Under the pieces are notes generated by a model. It did no database searches and was not told the DNA's origin. It worked only from the letters and a program-made list of their open reading frames with translations. The translations under genes and the position numbers were made by a program. From positions 52,934-116,933 of the forward strand of contig MVZN01000003.1 of assembly GCA_002069125.1 (NCBI GenBank): a DNA stretch of 64,000 bases, read 5' to 3'. This document shows positions 7,906 to 16,419 of this stretch, in pieces. This DNA comes from Spirochaetes bacterium ADurb.BinA120. GTDB lineage: Bacteria > Spirochaetota > UBA4802 > UBA5368. The first letter of the stretch is position 1. Every line of letters starts with the position of its first letter.

Positions 7906-10896
7906 ATGGACGAATCCAGATACCGTATTGAAGTCTATTCCACAATAGCCGACCACCGGGGAGAGGCTTTAAGGGCAAGGCTTGTCCGCCTGGGCTACGA
8001 TGTCTCGGCGGTTACGATTACCGATAACTACCTGGTAAACGCCGATCTTTCGGGTGAGGAGCTCGAGTCGGTCGCCCGCATGCTCGCAAACCCAGTCACA
8101 AGGGCCTTTACCGTAAACAGGCCGTTCGCCCCGGAGCGCTTTCGCTATGCCATCGAGGTCGGTTTCCTTCCCGGGGTGACCGATAACCTTGCGCACACGG
8201 CCCGCGAATCCATGGAAGACCTGTTGAAACGCCGGCTCGATCCAAAGACCTCCGTGTTCTCCTCCACCGGCTATTTTATCGACGGCGGGCTTTCGCGCGT
8301 GGACGCGGAGCGGATAGGCATGGAGCTTTACAATCCGCTAATACAGCGTTTAAAGGTGCTCGATCGGCCGGAATATACCACTGCGGGCGGCATGGGGCGC
8401 GCGCTCCCTCTGGTTCGCATCCACGAAAGGACCGTTGCGGACGAGGTGGACCTTGAGATCCCGGAGGACGAGCTCAGGCGCCTGGGACGCGAGGGCATCC
8501 CGGACTCCGACGGAAGCCGCAGGGGGCCGCTTGCCCTCGACATGCTCTCGCTCGACGCCATCCGGCGCTATTTCCGTGAGGACGAAAAGCGCAATCCGAC
8601 CGACGTGGAGCTCGAATCGATCGCCCAGACCTGGTCGGAGCACTGCAAGCATACAATTTTTGCCGCGCGCCTGGACGAACTGGACGACGGCATCTTCCGC
8701 CGCTTTATCCGCGAGGCCACCATGCGCGTTAGGCGCGAGAAGGGCGCGGATGATTTCTGCGTTTCGGTGTTCGAGGACAACTCCGGAGGCATAGAGTTCG
8801 ATGACGACTACGTGGTCTCCGACAAGGTGGAAACCCACAACAGCCCGAGCGCCCTGGACCCCTTCGGGGGGGCCATCACGGGCGTCGTGGGCGTCAACCG
8901 CGACACCATTGGATTCGGGATGGCCGCGCGGCCGATAGCCAACCGCTACGGGTTCTGCTTCGCCGATCCATTCGACGAGACGCCGCTGTACCGCTCGAAG
9001 GATGAGGGCTCGAGGCTGCTTTCGCCCCGCCGCATAATGGAGGGGGTGGTGCAGGGCGTAAATGTCGGCGGCAACTGCTCCGGAATCCCCACGCCGCAGG
9101 GCTTCGTTTACTTCGACGACCGCTATAAGGGCAAGCCCCTGGTATTCGTGGGCACCATCGGACTGATTCCGGCGAAGATCGACGGAAAGCCGTCCACCGA
9201 AAAAAAGGCGATGCCGGGCGACCATATAGTTATGGCGGGCGGGCGTGTGGGAAGGGACGGCATACACGGAGCCACCTTCTCCTCGGAGGCCCTCGGCTCG
9301 GGAAGCCCGGCGACAGCCGTTCAGATAGGGGACCCCATTACCCAGAAGAAGATGTCCGACGCAATAATAAAGGAAGCGCGCGAGAAGGGCCTGTACCATT
9401 CCATAACCGACAACGGGGCCGGCGGGCTCTCCTGTTCCGTCGCCGAGATGGCCAGAGAGGCCGGAGGCTTCGAGGTGGAGCTCGAAAAGGTCCCGCTTAA
9501 ATATCCGGGCCTGGCCCCGTGGCAGATCTGGGTGAGCGAATCGCAGGAGCGCATGACGCTCTCCGTTCCCCCGGAGAAGAGTGGCGAGTTCATCGCGCTC
9601 ATGGAAAGCCGCGGCGTGGAGGCCACCGTAATAGGCCGCTTTACGGGCTCGAAGCGCGGAATGGTGACCTATCACGGGGAAAAGGTCTTCGACCTCGACA
9701 TGGACTTTCTGCACAACGGCCTTCCCCAGAAGAGCCTTAAAACCTCTCGGCCGACCGGCCCCACGCTTCACCCCGATATCCCCGCGCCATCGGACCTCGG
9801 CGGCGCTCTCCTCGACATGCTGGAGCGACTAAATATCGCGGGTTTCGAGTTTATCTCCACGCAATTCGACCACGAGGTGCAGTCCAATTCGACGCTAAAG
9901 CCCCTGCACGGACCGGGCCGCGTAAACGCCTCCGCCTCGGTCATAAGGCCGCTTCCCGATTCCGTAAAAGGGGTGGTGCTTTCGCAGGGGCTTTATCCCT
10001 CGTACAGCGAGATCGATCCATATCGCATGGCCGCCTGCTCCATCGACACGGCTGTGCGAAACGCCATCGCCGCGGGGGGAAGCCTCGGGCGGCTTGCGCT
10101 TCTCGACAACTTCTGCTGGTGCGATTCGGACAATCCCGAGCGCCTGTGGCAGCTTCGCCAGGCGGCGCAGGCCTGTTACGATTACGCCGTTGCCTACGGT
10201 ACGCCTTATATCTCGGGCAAGGACAGCATGTACAACGACTTCCACGGTTACGATGCGAATTTCAACCCGGTGAGTATCTCGGTGCCGCCGACGCTTCTAA
10301 TATCGTCCATCGGCATCGTAGCCGATGTTTGGCGCTGCCAGACGATGGATTTTAAATTCGAGGACGACTTTATCTATTTAACCGGCATTACGAACGACGA
10401 GACCGCCGGCAGCGAATACGCGGCCATGGCCTCCGAGTCGGCCGGGCGGCGGGGCGCGCTGTATGGAAGCGAGGTGCCCCGGGTCGACGCCGCGGCGAAC
10501 GCCAGGCTTTACCTGGCCTACGAGGCGGCGCTCGCAAGGGGGCTGGTGGCCTCTTCCGTGTCGCTGGAGCGAGGCGGCCTGGGCGTGGCCCTGGCGCGCT
10601 CGGCCATGGCGGGCAAACTGGGGGCGGACGTGGACCTGGCGCTCGTGCCGGGCGCGGCGGAGCTTCGCGAGGACATCATCCTATTTTCGGAAACGCAGGG
10701 GAGGCTGCTCGCGTCCGTCGCTCCGGCGAACGCGGCGGCCTTCGAGGAGCTTTTTGCCGGCATGCCCTGCGCTCGTATCGGACGGGTCACGCGCGACGGC
10801 GTCCTCCGTATCCGCGGCTGCGACGGCGCGCCGATGGTTTCATGCGGCGTCGACGACCTCCTCGACAGCTATCGCAAAACATTCGGGGATTTTTAG
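7906..10896 (+). CDS. purL: Phosphoribosylformylglycinamidine synthase, synthetase subunit with PurS-like N-terminus
   Basis: Catalyses the fourth step of purine synthesis, FGAR to FGAM, using ammonia from PurQ. The start at 7906 follows a GGGGGGA ribosome site; the protein is 996 residues, against about 740 for PurL of three-subunit systems. The extra N-terminal 160 residues look like two PurS-type modules, the second containing VGFLPGVTDN. The core has TWSEHCKH near 245, the nucleotide motifs VETHNSPSALDPFGG and NVGGNCSGIP, and DNGAGGLSCSVAEM and GTPYISGKDS in the second half. There is no glutaminase domain; purQ follows 41 bases downstream. No purine riboswitch is visible upstream. Confidence 0.95.
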   Translation: MDESRYRIEVYSTIADHRGEALRARLVRLGYDVSAVTITDNYLVNADLSGEELESVARMLANPVTRAFTVNRPFAPERFRYAIEVGFLPGVTDNLAHTARESMEDLLKRRLDPKTSVFSSTGYFIDGGLSRVDAERIGMELYNPLIQRLKVLDRPEYTTAGGMGRALPLVRIHERTVADEVDLEIPEDELRRLGREGIPDSDGSRRGPLALDMLSLDAIRRYFREDEKRNPTDVELESIAQTWSEHCKHTIFAARLDELDDGIFRRFIREATMRVRREKGADDFCVSVFEDNSGGIEFDDDYVVSDKVETHNSPSALDPFGGAITGVVGVNRDTIGFGMAARPIANRYGFCFADPFDETPLYRSKDEGSRLLSPRRIMEGVVQGVNVGGNCSGIPTPQGFVYFDDRYKGKPLVFVGTIGLIPAKIDGKPSTEKKAMPGDHIVMAGGRVGRDGIHGATFSSEALGSGSPATAVQIGDPITQKKMSDAIIKEAREKGLYHSITDNGAGGLSCSVAEMAREAGGFEVELEKVPLKYPGLAPWQIWVSESQERMTLSVPPEKSGEFIALMESRGVEATVIGRFTGSKRGMVTYHGEKVFDLDMDFLHNGLPQKSLKTSRPTGPTLHPDIPAPSDLGGALLDMLERLNIAGFEFISTQFDHEVQSNSTLKPLHGPGRVNASASVIRPLPDSVKGVVLSQGLYPSYSEIDPYRMAACSIDTAVRNAIAAGGSLGRLALLDNFCWCDSDNPERLWQLRQAAQACYDYAVAYGTPYISGKDSMYNDFHGYDANFNPVSISVPPTLLISSIGIVADVWRCQTMDFKFEDDFIYLTGITNDETAGSEYAAMASESAGRRGALYGSEVPRVDAAANARLYLAYEAALARGLVASSVSLERGGLGVALARSAMAGKLGADVDLALVPGAAELREDIILFSETQGRLLASVAPANAAAFEELFAGMPCARIGRVTRDGVLRIRGCDGAPMVSCGVDDLLDSYRKTFGDF

Positions 10897-10937
10897 CCGC
10901 CTACGGGGCGCACATAACGAAAGGAGACATTGGGCCA

Positions 10938-11747
10938 ATGGCAAAACCGGCCGTACTGGTGCTCACAGGATATGGGATAAACTGCGACGAGGAGACTCGT
11001 TACGCCTTCGAGCGCGCAGGGGCCGCCGCGCGCATCGTGCACATCAACGACATCATCTCCTCCCCATCCATGTTGTCGGAATTCCAGATCGCCGTATTCC
11101 CGGGGGGCTTTTCCTACGGCGACGACACGGGAAGCGGAAAGGCGCTTGCCGACCGCATAAGGAACAACCTCATGGACGAGTTCAGCGCGTTTATCGGGCG
11201 CGACACGCTGATGATGGGCATCTGCAACGGCTTTCAGGTGATGACGAATCTGGGTATAGTCCCCGGCCTCGAGGCGCCGATAGGAAACGTCCAGATCTCC
11301 CTCGAAAGCAACACTTCCGCCCGGTACCAGTGCAGGTGGGTGGACCTTGCGGCAGTGCCCGGGAACCCTTCGGTCTTTCTGCGGGGAATCGACCGCCTGC
11401 ACGTTCCGGTTGCGCACGGCGAGGGCAACTTCTACGCTCCTCCGGAGGTGCTTGCCGCGATCGAGGAAAAGGGCCTGGTGGCGCTGCGCTATGCGAAGAG
11501 CGACGGATCGCCGGCCGGCGGCGAGTTCCCCTTCAATCCGAACGGTTCGATGAACGACATAGCGGCCATTTCGGACCAAAGCGGGCGCATTTTAGGGATG
11601 ATGCCGCATCCCGAGAGGAACATCCTGTTCACGCAACGCGAGGACTGGACCTATCTTCGGGAAAAGGCCCGAAGGGAGGGGGTGCGCGTCCCCGTGGAGG
11701 GCGAGGGGCTTGCGCTCTTTCGAAACGCCGTCAGCTACTTCGGCTGA
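10938..11747 (+). CDS. purQ: Phosphoribosylformylglycinamidine synthase, glutaminase subunit
   Basis: Class I glutamine amidotransferase that feeds ammonia to PurL. The start at 10938 (MAKPAVLVLTGYGINC) has an AAGGAG site 12 bases upstream; the longer frame overlaps purL. It is 269 residues, somewhat longer than the typical 225-230. The nucleophile Cys is in MMGICNGFQV, and the catalytic His is in MMPHPER near the C-terminus. The conserved FSYGDD and HGEGNFYA motifs are present. Its 3' end overlaps the convergent acyltransferase gene by 17 bases. Confidence 0.95.
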   Translation: MAKPAVLVLTGYGINCDEETRYAFERAGAAARIVHINDIISSPSMLSEFQIAVFPGGFSYGDDTGSGKALADRIRNNLMDEFSAFIGRDTLMMGICNGFQVMTNLGIVPGLEAPIGNVQISLESNTSARYQCRWVDLAAVPGNPSVFLRGIDRLHVPVAHGEGNFYAPPEVLAAIEEKGLVALRYAKSDGSPAGGEFPFNPNGSMNDIAAISDQSGRILGMMPHPERNILFTQREDWTYLREKARREGVRVPVEGEGLALFRNAVSYFG

Positions 11748-12699
11748 TGTCCTTCCTGTATCGCTCGTCGAGGAGCCGGTGGATGCGCTCCATTACGAGC
11801 GCAGTGGCCGCCTCGAAGTTCTCCCTGTAACGCTCCTGCGATTCCCTGGAAAACAGCCTGAATTTTTCCTTGATGGCGAAGGGTTTAAGCTCGCCGTCGT
11901 GCCTTATGGGCTCGCCGACGCGGTAGGTCACCGTTCCGCTCTTCGCGAAGGGCAGATTCCCCGGATATACATTTTCCGAGTTGTTGCAGCCTATGGGGAC
12001 GATGGTTTTTCCCGTGTTAAGGGCAAGCTGGGCCATTCCGGTGCGCCCCTCGGCGAGAGTGAGCGAGCGCGTTCCCTCCGGGAATATTATGATGTTCAGG
12101 CCCTTCTCGAAGAGGGCGTTTTTGCTCAATACGGCAACGCGCTCCATGGCGGCGGCATAGTAGTTTTCGATAAAATGCGCGAAGGAATCGCGGGTTTTGG
12201 CGATTCTCTGCCAGCCGTCGGACAGAAGCTCGCGGACCTCGCTTGTCGCTCGCGATAGCGCATCTCCGATATTGAGCCGGTTGTCGATAAAGTCCTTTAC
12301 CAGCCGGTATTCCTCGAAGGAGATCTTTCGCTTGAAGGTCTTTTTGAAGAATTCCTCTATGAAATATCCTTTTGAGGGGACAGGGAAGGTGTTCGCCCAG
12401 GCGAAGAAGCGTTTGAGCAGGGCGTTGCTGAAGTATTTGCCCTTTACCCACACCGTGGTGTATGGAAAGCCGCCGATACGCCAAAGCTTGTACTGCAGCG
12501 GCCAGTAGTTGTAGCGGTCCGTGTGGTTCATCGCGATTATGACGGTCTCGTTTTTGGGAAGGTTCTCTATGTTTTCGATGTTGATGTTGACCTTGGAAAA
12601 CAGGTTGTAGTTTGGTATAAGAAGGGTCCTCGCCACGAAGGCCTGGAAATGAGGGTAGCTTGCGAGGCGTATATTGTTCAGAAACTTGAGATCGACCAT
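11731..12699 (-). CDS. 1-acyl-sn-glycerol-3-phosphate acyltransferase-like protein (PlsC family)
   Basis: A 322-residue PlsC-superfamily acyltransferase. The acceptor motif NHTDRYN lies near residue 57 and FPEGTRS near residue 210. Between them is an unusually long insert rich in basic and aromatic residues (about 95-190), which differs from standard PlsC. It has no clear transmembrane helices beyond amphipathic stretches. It probably acylates lysophosphatidate or a related lipid at the inner membrane. It runs convergent to purQ and appears to be monocistronic. Confidence 0.82.
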   Translation of the reverse strand: MVDLKFLNNIRLASYPHFQAFVARTLLIPNYNLFSKVNINIENIENLPKNETVIIAMNHTDRYNYWPLQYKLWRIGGFPYTTVWVKGKYFSNALLKRFFAWANTFPVPSKGYFIEEFFKKTFKRKISFEEYRLVKDFIDNRLNIGDALSRATSEVRELLSDGWQRIAKTRDSFAHFIENYYAAAMERVAVLSKNALFEKGLNIIIFPEGTRSLTLAEGRTGMAQLALNTGKTIVPIGCNNSENVYPGNLPFAKSGTVTYRVGEPIRHDGELKPFAIKEKFRLFSRESQERYRENFEAATALVMERIHRLLDERYRKDISRSS

Positions 12700-12754
12700 A
12701 TGGTTCTCCGTATTGCGCTTTGGCCCGGGGCTTCGTTTACGTTACGCTCGTCGA

Positions 12755-12785
12755 ATAAAAGGGGGCGGCTGTGATAGCCGTCCCC
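12755..12785 (-). terminator. Rho-independent terminator of the MORN-repeat lipoprotein gene
   Basis: A 10-bp GC-rich stem (12761-12785, one G-T pair) with loop GTGAT, followed on the minus strand by TTTTATT, 46 bases after the stop codon of the upstream gene. Confidence 0.8.
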
Positions 12786-12830
12786 GCACCTGGATTCCAT
12801 GAGCTTAAAGTGACATTTACCGCATCATGT

Positions 12831-14129
12831 TCAGAATTTCGATTTTTTGTCAAGCATATAGCGGCCCGAGTTATCGGTATCCAGGGCTCCGTTCTGCAGG
12901 TAGAATTTCCACTCGCCGTTTTTCTTCCCGGTCATGTACTCGCCCTCGGCCTTGATCTTTCCGTTCGGATAGTACTCCTTGTAAGGGCCGTTCAGCTTGT
13001 CCATCATGTAGGTGCCCTCTATCTTCGCCGTTTTGCCTCCGGGGAAGAATTCGGTCCACTTGCCGTTCTTTTTTAGCGGCATCCACTTGCCCGACCAGCG
13101 GAAGCTGGTGTTGTTCTTCGCGTCGTCGGCGGGCGGGTCCGCGGCTTCCATGGTCCCGGCGGCCTTACCGTCTTTTAACACGTCGAAGACCGCCTTGGGT
13201 ATTCCTATAAGTACGCCCTCTCCCGCCAGGGCCCCGTTTTCATAGAGGCGGTTTCCGCCGCCGGTCACCATGCCGCCCAGAAGGGCGAGCTCCATATACT
13301 TGCGACCCGAGCCCTCGTAGAAATTCCACAGTCCGATCTCCTTGCCTTCCTTGTAGGAGCCGTCCTTCATGAGTTTGCCCTCGCGCGAAAAGAAACGCCA
13401 CGCCCCCTCGGGCTTGTTCTTTATAAACGACGCGTCGGCCGCCATCTGGCCGTTGTCGTGGTAGAAGCGCCATTTTCCGATCTTCTCGTCGGCCGCGTTG
13501 GCGCCCTCCATTCTCTTCTTTCCACTGGGGTACCACTCGGTCGCCTGCCCGTCCTTCTGGTTGTTCTTGAACCAGGCGATCTCCTTGGGTTTTCCGTCCT
13601 CGTAGTATTCCTGGGAACGGCCGTTTTTCACGCCGTCGCGGAATTCCTCCTCCTTCCATACCTTGCCCGACTTGAAGAATGAGGTTTTAACGCCCTCCAT
13701 CCCCCCGATCATCATGGTGAACCCGGATTCGGTTTTTTCCTTTATGACGTAGTTTGCCTTCCACATTAGCTCTCCCGTCTCGTGGTAGCCCTTCCACTCG
13801 CCGGTTCGCTGTTCTTCGATCATTTCGCCTTCGTTGCTCTTCTGGCCGTTCTTGTAATAGAAGGTCCACATGCCGTGCTGCTTGTTGTTGAGGTATTCGC
13901 CCTCGCCGAGTTTTTCGCCGGATGTTTTATGGTAAAGCGTCCATTTGCCCTGCTTCTCCTTCCCCCTGGCGGGCCCCTGGCCCTTGAGGGATTTGTCGTC
14001 CCAGTATTCCTTTATGATTTTGGTCCCTTCCGGGGACGATGTATCCGCGCCCTTTTCCTTTTGGGCGGATTTACAGGACAGTGCGAAAAATACCATCGCT
14101 GCAATCGCGACGATCTTCGAGTGATTCAT
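12831..14129 (-). CDS. YwqK/MORN-repeat lipoprotein
   Basis: The protein is 432 residues. The N-terminus is a lipoprotein signal with the lipobox ALSC at Cys19, so the mature protein is lipid-anchored. The rest is about a dozen MORN/YwqK-type repeats of roughly 22-24 residues with the pattern G-x-W-x-x-Y-x-x-x-G-x-x-x-x-E-G. Clear examples are GMWTFYYKNGQKSNEG, GKWRFYHDNGQMAAD and GEWKFYLQNG. Such repeats form extended beta-hairpin sheets; YwqK itself is an immunity protein in Bacillus, but in spirochaete-like genomes large surface or periplasmic versions are usually of unknown role. Divergent from the flagellar operon. Confidence 0.88.
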   Translation of the reverse strand: MNHSKIVAIAAMVFFALSCKSAQKEKGADTSSPEGTKIIKEYWDDKSLKGQGPARGKEKQGKWTLYHKTSGEKLGEGEYLNNKQHGMWTFYYKNGQKSNEGEMIEEQRTGEWKGYHETGELMWKANYVIKEKTESGFTMMIGGMEGVKTSFFKSGKVWKEEEFRDGVKNGRSQEYYEDGKPKEIAWFKNNQKDGQATEWYPSGKKRMEGANAADEKIGKWRFYHDNGQMAADASFIKNKPEGAWRFFSREGKLMKDGSYKEGKEIGLWNFYEGSGRKYMELALLGGMVTGGGNRLYENGALAGEGVLIGIPKAVFDVLKDGKAAGTMEAADPPADDAKNNTSFRWSGKWMPLKKNGKWTEFFPGGKTAKIEGTYMMDKLNGPYKEYYPNGKIKAEGEYMTGKKNGEWKFYLQNGALDTDNSGRYMLDKKSKF

Positions 14130-14436
14130 GGTCCTCGCTCCTCGTTATCAAGATGAGTGGTGCGCCAAACCGGGACGCCTTTTCTATATAATGGCTCTGC
14201 GCCCTCTGAATGCGACAATAATAGACCGGCATTGTCCAGTATGTCAATAGTTAATTACGGGCATCCATTCCCGGTCGAATGCGCGCCGAGCCCTGTCGCG
14301 GGGGCGCGCATTCGGGCCATCCGGCGGCGGTCCGTGGAATAAAAACTGCTACCAAAAAGCCGCTTGCAGGCCGAAAATATAGACGAAACCATGCCCGCCC
14401 GCACGGGGGTATTCCATACGCAACGAGGTGATTCGT
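14130..14436. other. Divergent intergenic region between MORN lipoprotein and flgG, 307 bases
   Basis: No gene visible. It must carry the promoters for the lipoprotein (minus) and for the flagellar operon (plus). A sigma-28-like match lies at 14340-14366. A GC-rich hairpin-forming stretch at 14278-14320 is also present. Confidence 0.6.
14340..14366 (+). promoter_or_regulatory. Candidate sigma-28 (FliA) promoter for the flg operon
   Basis: TAAA at 14340-14343, then exactly 15 bases, then GCCGCTTG at 14359-14366; the flagellar consensus is TAAA-N15-GCCGATAA. It lies 70 bases before the flgG start. The -35 and the GCCG core match; the end of the -10 does not. Confidence 0.4.
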
Positions 14437-15231
14437 ATGATGAGGTCATTGTGGACAGCCGCATCCGGAATGGTGAGCCAGCAGTTCAATATAGACACCA
14501 TCTCCAACAACCTTTCCAACGTCAATACCACCGGTTACAAGAAGAACCGGGCCGAATTCGAGGACCTCATATATCAGACACTGCTCATGGCGGGCACCCC
14601 TGCCACGGAGGTGACCGAGGTGCCCACGGGCATACAGGTGGGCCACGGGGTCAAGACCTCCGCCACCCAGAAACTATTCCACCAGGGAAGCCTGCAGTCC
14701 ACCGAGAACAAGACCGATCTGGCGCTTGAGGGCGAGGGCTTCTTCAAGATACAGCTCTACGACGGCACCTTCGCCTATACACGGGACGGCTCGTTCAAGA
14801 TCGATTCGAACCGCCAGGTGGTGACCTCGAACGGATATCTCCTCGAGCCGCCGGTGGTGCTTCCCGACAACTTCATCCACGAATCGCTTGCCATAAGCCA
14901 GGACGGCCGTATTACCGTAAAAATAATCGGCGACGACGACCCCATAGAGGTCGGGCAGCTCGAGATTTACCGCTTCGTAAACCCGGCCGGGCTTTCGAGC
15001 ATCGGAGGGAACCTCTTCAAGACCACGCCGGCCTCCGGAGAGGAGATTCCCGGACAGCCCGGGATGGGCGGCATGGCCCGGACCCACCAGGGCTTTCTGG
15101 AGATGTCGAACGTAAAGGTGGTCGAGGAGATGGTGAACATGATCGTGGCCCAGCGCGCCTACGAGATCAATTCGAAGGCGATTCAGACCTCCGATTCCAT
15201 GCTCGCCACGGCGATAGGCCTTAAGCGTTAA
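14437..15231 (+). CDS. flgG: Flagellar distal rod protein FlgG
   Basis: Builds the distal rod of the flagellar drive shaft. The start at 14437 (MMRSLWTAASGM) is preceded by GAGGTG at a 6-base spacing. The protein is 264 residues, normal for FlgG. The N-terminal rod motif (NNLSNVNTTGYKK) and the C-terminal pairing helix (VNMIVAQRAYEINSKAIQ) that form the coiled axial core are both intact, with the D1 domain between. First gene of a compact operon flgG-flgA-flgH-flgI-flgJ with gaps of 3-5 bases or overlaps. flgF is not adjacent. Confidence 0.97.
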   Translation: MMRSLWTAASGMVSQQFNIDTISNNLSNVNTTGYKKNRAEFEDLIYQTLLMAGTPATEVTEVPTGIQVGHGVKTSATQKLFHQGSLQSTENKTDLALEGEGFFKIQLYDGTFAYTRDGSFKIDSNRQVVTSNGYLLEPPVVLPDNFIHESLAISQDGRITVKIIGDDDPIEVGQLEIYRFVNPAGLSSIGGNLFKTTPASGEEIPGQPGMGGMARTHQGFLEMSNVKVVEEMVNMIVAQRAYEINSKAIQTSDSMLATAIGLKR

Positions 15232-15235
15232 GCAC

Positions 15236-15769
15236 ATGCGCGCCCTTGCCCTAACCGTTTCCGTCGCCTTGCTTTCGGCCTTCTTTGCGGCCGACGCTTT
15301 CGCCGTGGTCAGCGTTTACCTGGTATCGCGGGCGGAGCTTGGAGAGGCGCCCGTGCTCGGCGACGTGGCGAGCATTGATGGCCCGCCCGAGGCGCGAAAG
15401 GCGCTCCTCTCCCTGTCCCTTCCCGAGAAGCTGCTTGCCGACGGTTATGTGGACCGGCGGGAGGTGGAGGAGCTTGCAGCCGCAGTAGCGGACGAGGTGG
15501 TGCTGGTGTATGGAAACGCCGCCCGTGTCAGCCGAAAGGCGAAGGAAGACGCGGTCCCCTCCGGCGACAGGGCCGCGGAAATCGAGTTTCTGGTTGCGGC
15601 CGGCGAGGCGGCGCTCGTGCGAGTAAAAAAGAACGGCATCGTCATCGAGCTCCAGGGAAGCGCCCTCGAGAACGGCGCCTCGGGCGACGAGGTGACGGTG
15701 AGACTTAAGGGAAACCGAACGCTTAAAGGCCGCGTTGTGGAGAAGGGCCTTGTAGAGTTGACATTATGA
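15236..15769 (+). CDS. flgA: FlgA-like P-ring assembly chaperone
   Basis: The protein is 177 residues with a signal peptide (about 1-23, ending AFA), so it is periplasmic. FlgA helps FlgI polymerise into the P ring. The C-terminal part has the FlgA chaperone/SAF-like pattern: KKNGIVIELQGSALENGASGD is followed by VRLKGNRTLKGRVV. It is shorter than enterobacterial FlgA (about 219), with a reduced N-terminal half. The call rests on the C-terminal pattern and on its place between flgG and flgH. It overlaps flgH by 4 bases. Confidence 0.85.
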   Translation: MRALALTVSVALLSAFFAADAFAVVSVYLVSRAELGEAPVLGDVASIDGPPEARKALLSLSLPEKLLADGYVDRREVEELAAAVADEVVLVYGNAARVSRKAKEDAVPSGDRAAEIEFLVAAGEAALVRVKKNGIVIELQGSALENGASGDEVTVRLKGNRTLKGRVVEKGLVELTL

Positions 15770-16416
15770 ACCGCATATACATGGCATCGCTTGCCGCGGC
15801 CGCGCTCCTCGCGCTTTCAGTCGGCGGCCCGGTTCCGGCAAAGAGCATTTGGATCGACAAGAACATCTATTCTTCGGGCGAAAGCCTGAAGGTTGGGGAC
15901 ATCGTATCGGTGCAGGTGGAGGACATCTCCCAGCTCCGTTTTACCATGGCCCTTGCCGACAGCGGGAGCTTCAATCTGAGTTCGAATCCGGACGCAAATA
16001 TAACAGGATTTCTCCCCAGGGTCACGGCCGAGCGCAAGGTGAACAATACCGATAAAACAGAGGTGTCCGGCCGCGGAAACATGAAGATAGTAATAGGCTC
16101 GCGCGTGACCGAGCGCCTGAACGACGGCACCTATCGCATTGCGGGCATGCGCGCGTATTCGTTCAACGGAGCGGCCAACCAGTTCTCCGTTAGCGGAATA
16201 ATCGATCCCGCCGCGGTGAAGGGGCGCACCGTTCACTCCAGGGACGTGGCCGAGTTCCGTCTGGACATCCGCGGAGTGAAGGAGGTGCCCGGCGTAAACA
16301 TCGTCCGCCCGGCGCCCGGACCCGAGGAGAGCGCAACGAGCACGCTCACCGAGGAGGAGAAGCAGCGCATCATAGTCGATTATCTTAATAAAATGCTTCG
16401 CGAGATGGGGCGCTGA
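15766..16416 (+). CDS. flgH: Flagellar L-ring protein FlgH, non-lipoprotein form
   Basis: The protein is 216 residues with a signal peptide. The FlgH signatures are present: SLKVGDIVSVQV near residue 42, repeated short beta strands in the middle, VSGIIDPAAVKGRTVHS near residue 145, and a C-terminal helix. Typical FlgH is a lipoprotein with a Cys directly after the signal. This protein has no cysteine near the signal end (GGPVPAKS), so it is unlikely to be lipidated. If the organism has periplasmic flagella, that would fit a ring that does not sit in the outer membrane. It starts 4 bases inside flgA. Confidence 0.88.
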   Translation: MNRIYMASLAAAALLALSVGGPVPAKSIWIDKNIYSSGESLKVGDIVSVQVEDISQLRFTMALADSGSFNLSSNPDANITGFLPRVTAERKVNNTDKTEVSGRGNMKIVIGSRVTERLNDGTYRIAGMRAYSFNGAANQFSVSGIIDPAAVKGRTVHSRDVAEFRLDIRGVKEVPGVNIVRPAPGPEESATSTLTEEEKQRIIVDYLNKMLREMGR

Positions 16417-16419
16417 GCC

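Noticed and set aside
8350..9771. 473-codon open frame on the minus strand
   Set aside because: Lies wholly antisense to purL, whose motifs are intact; a high-GC shadow frame.
10463..11830. 455-codon plus-strand frame rich in Arg
   Set aside because: Out-of-frame reading through purL and purQ; Arg/Ala/Ser-rich composition typical of a shadow.
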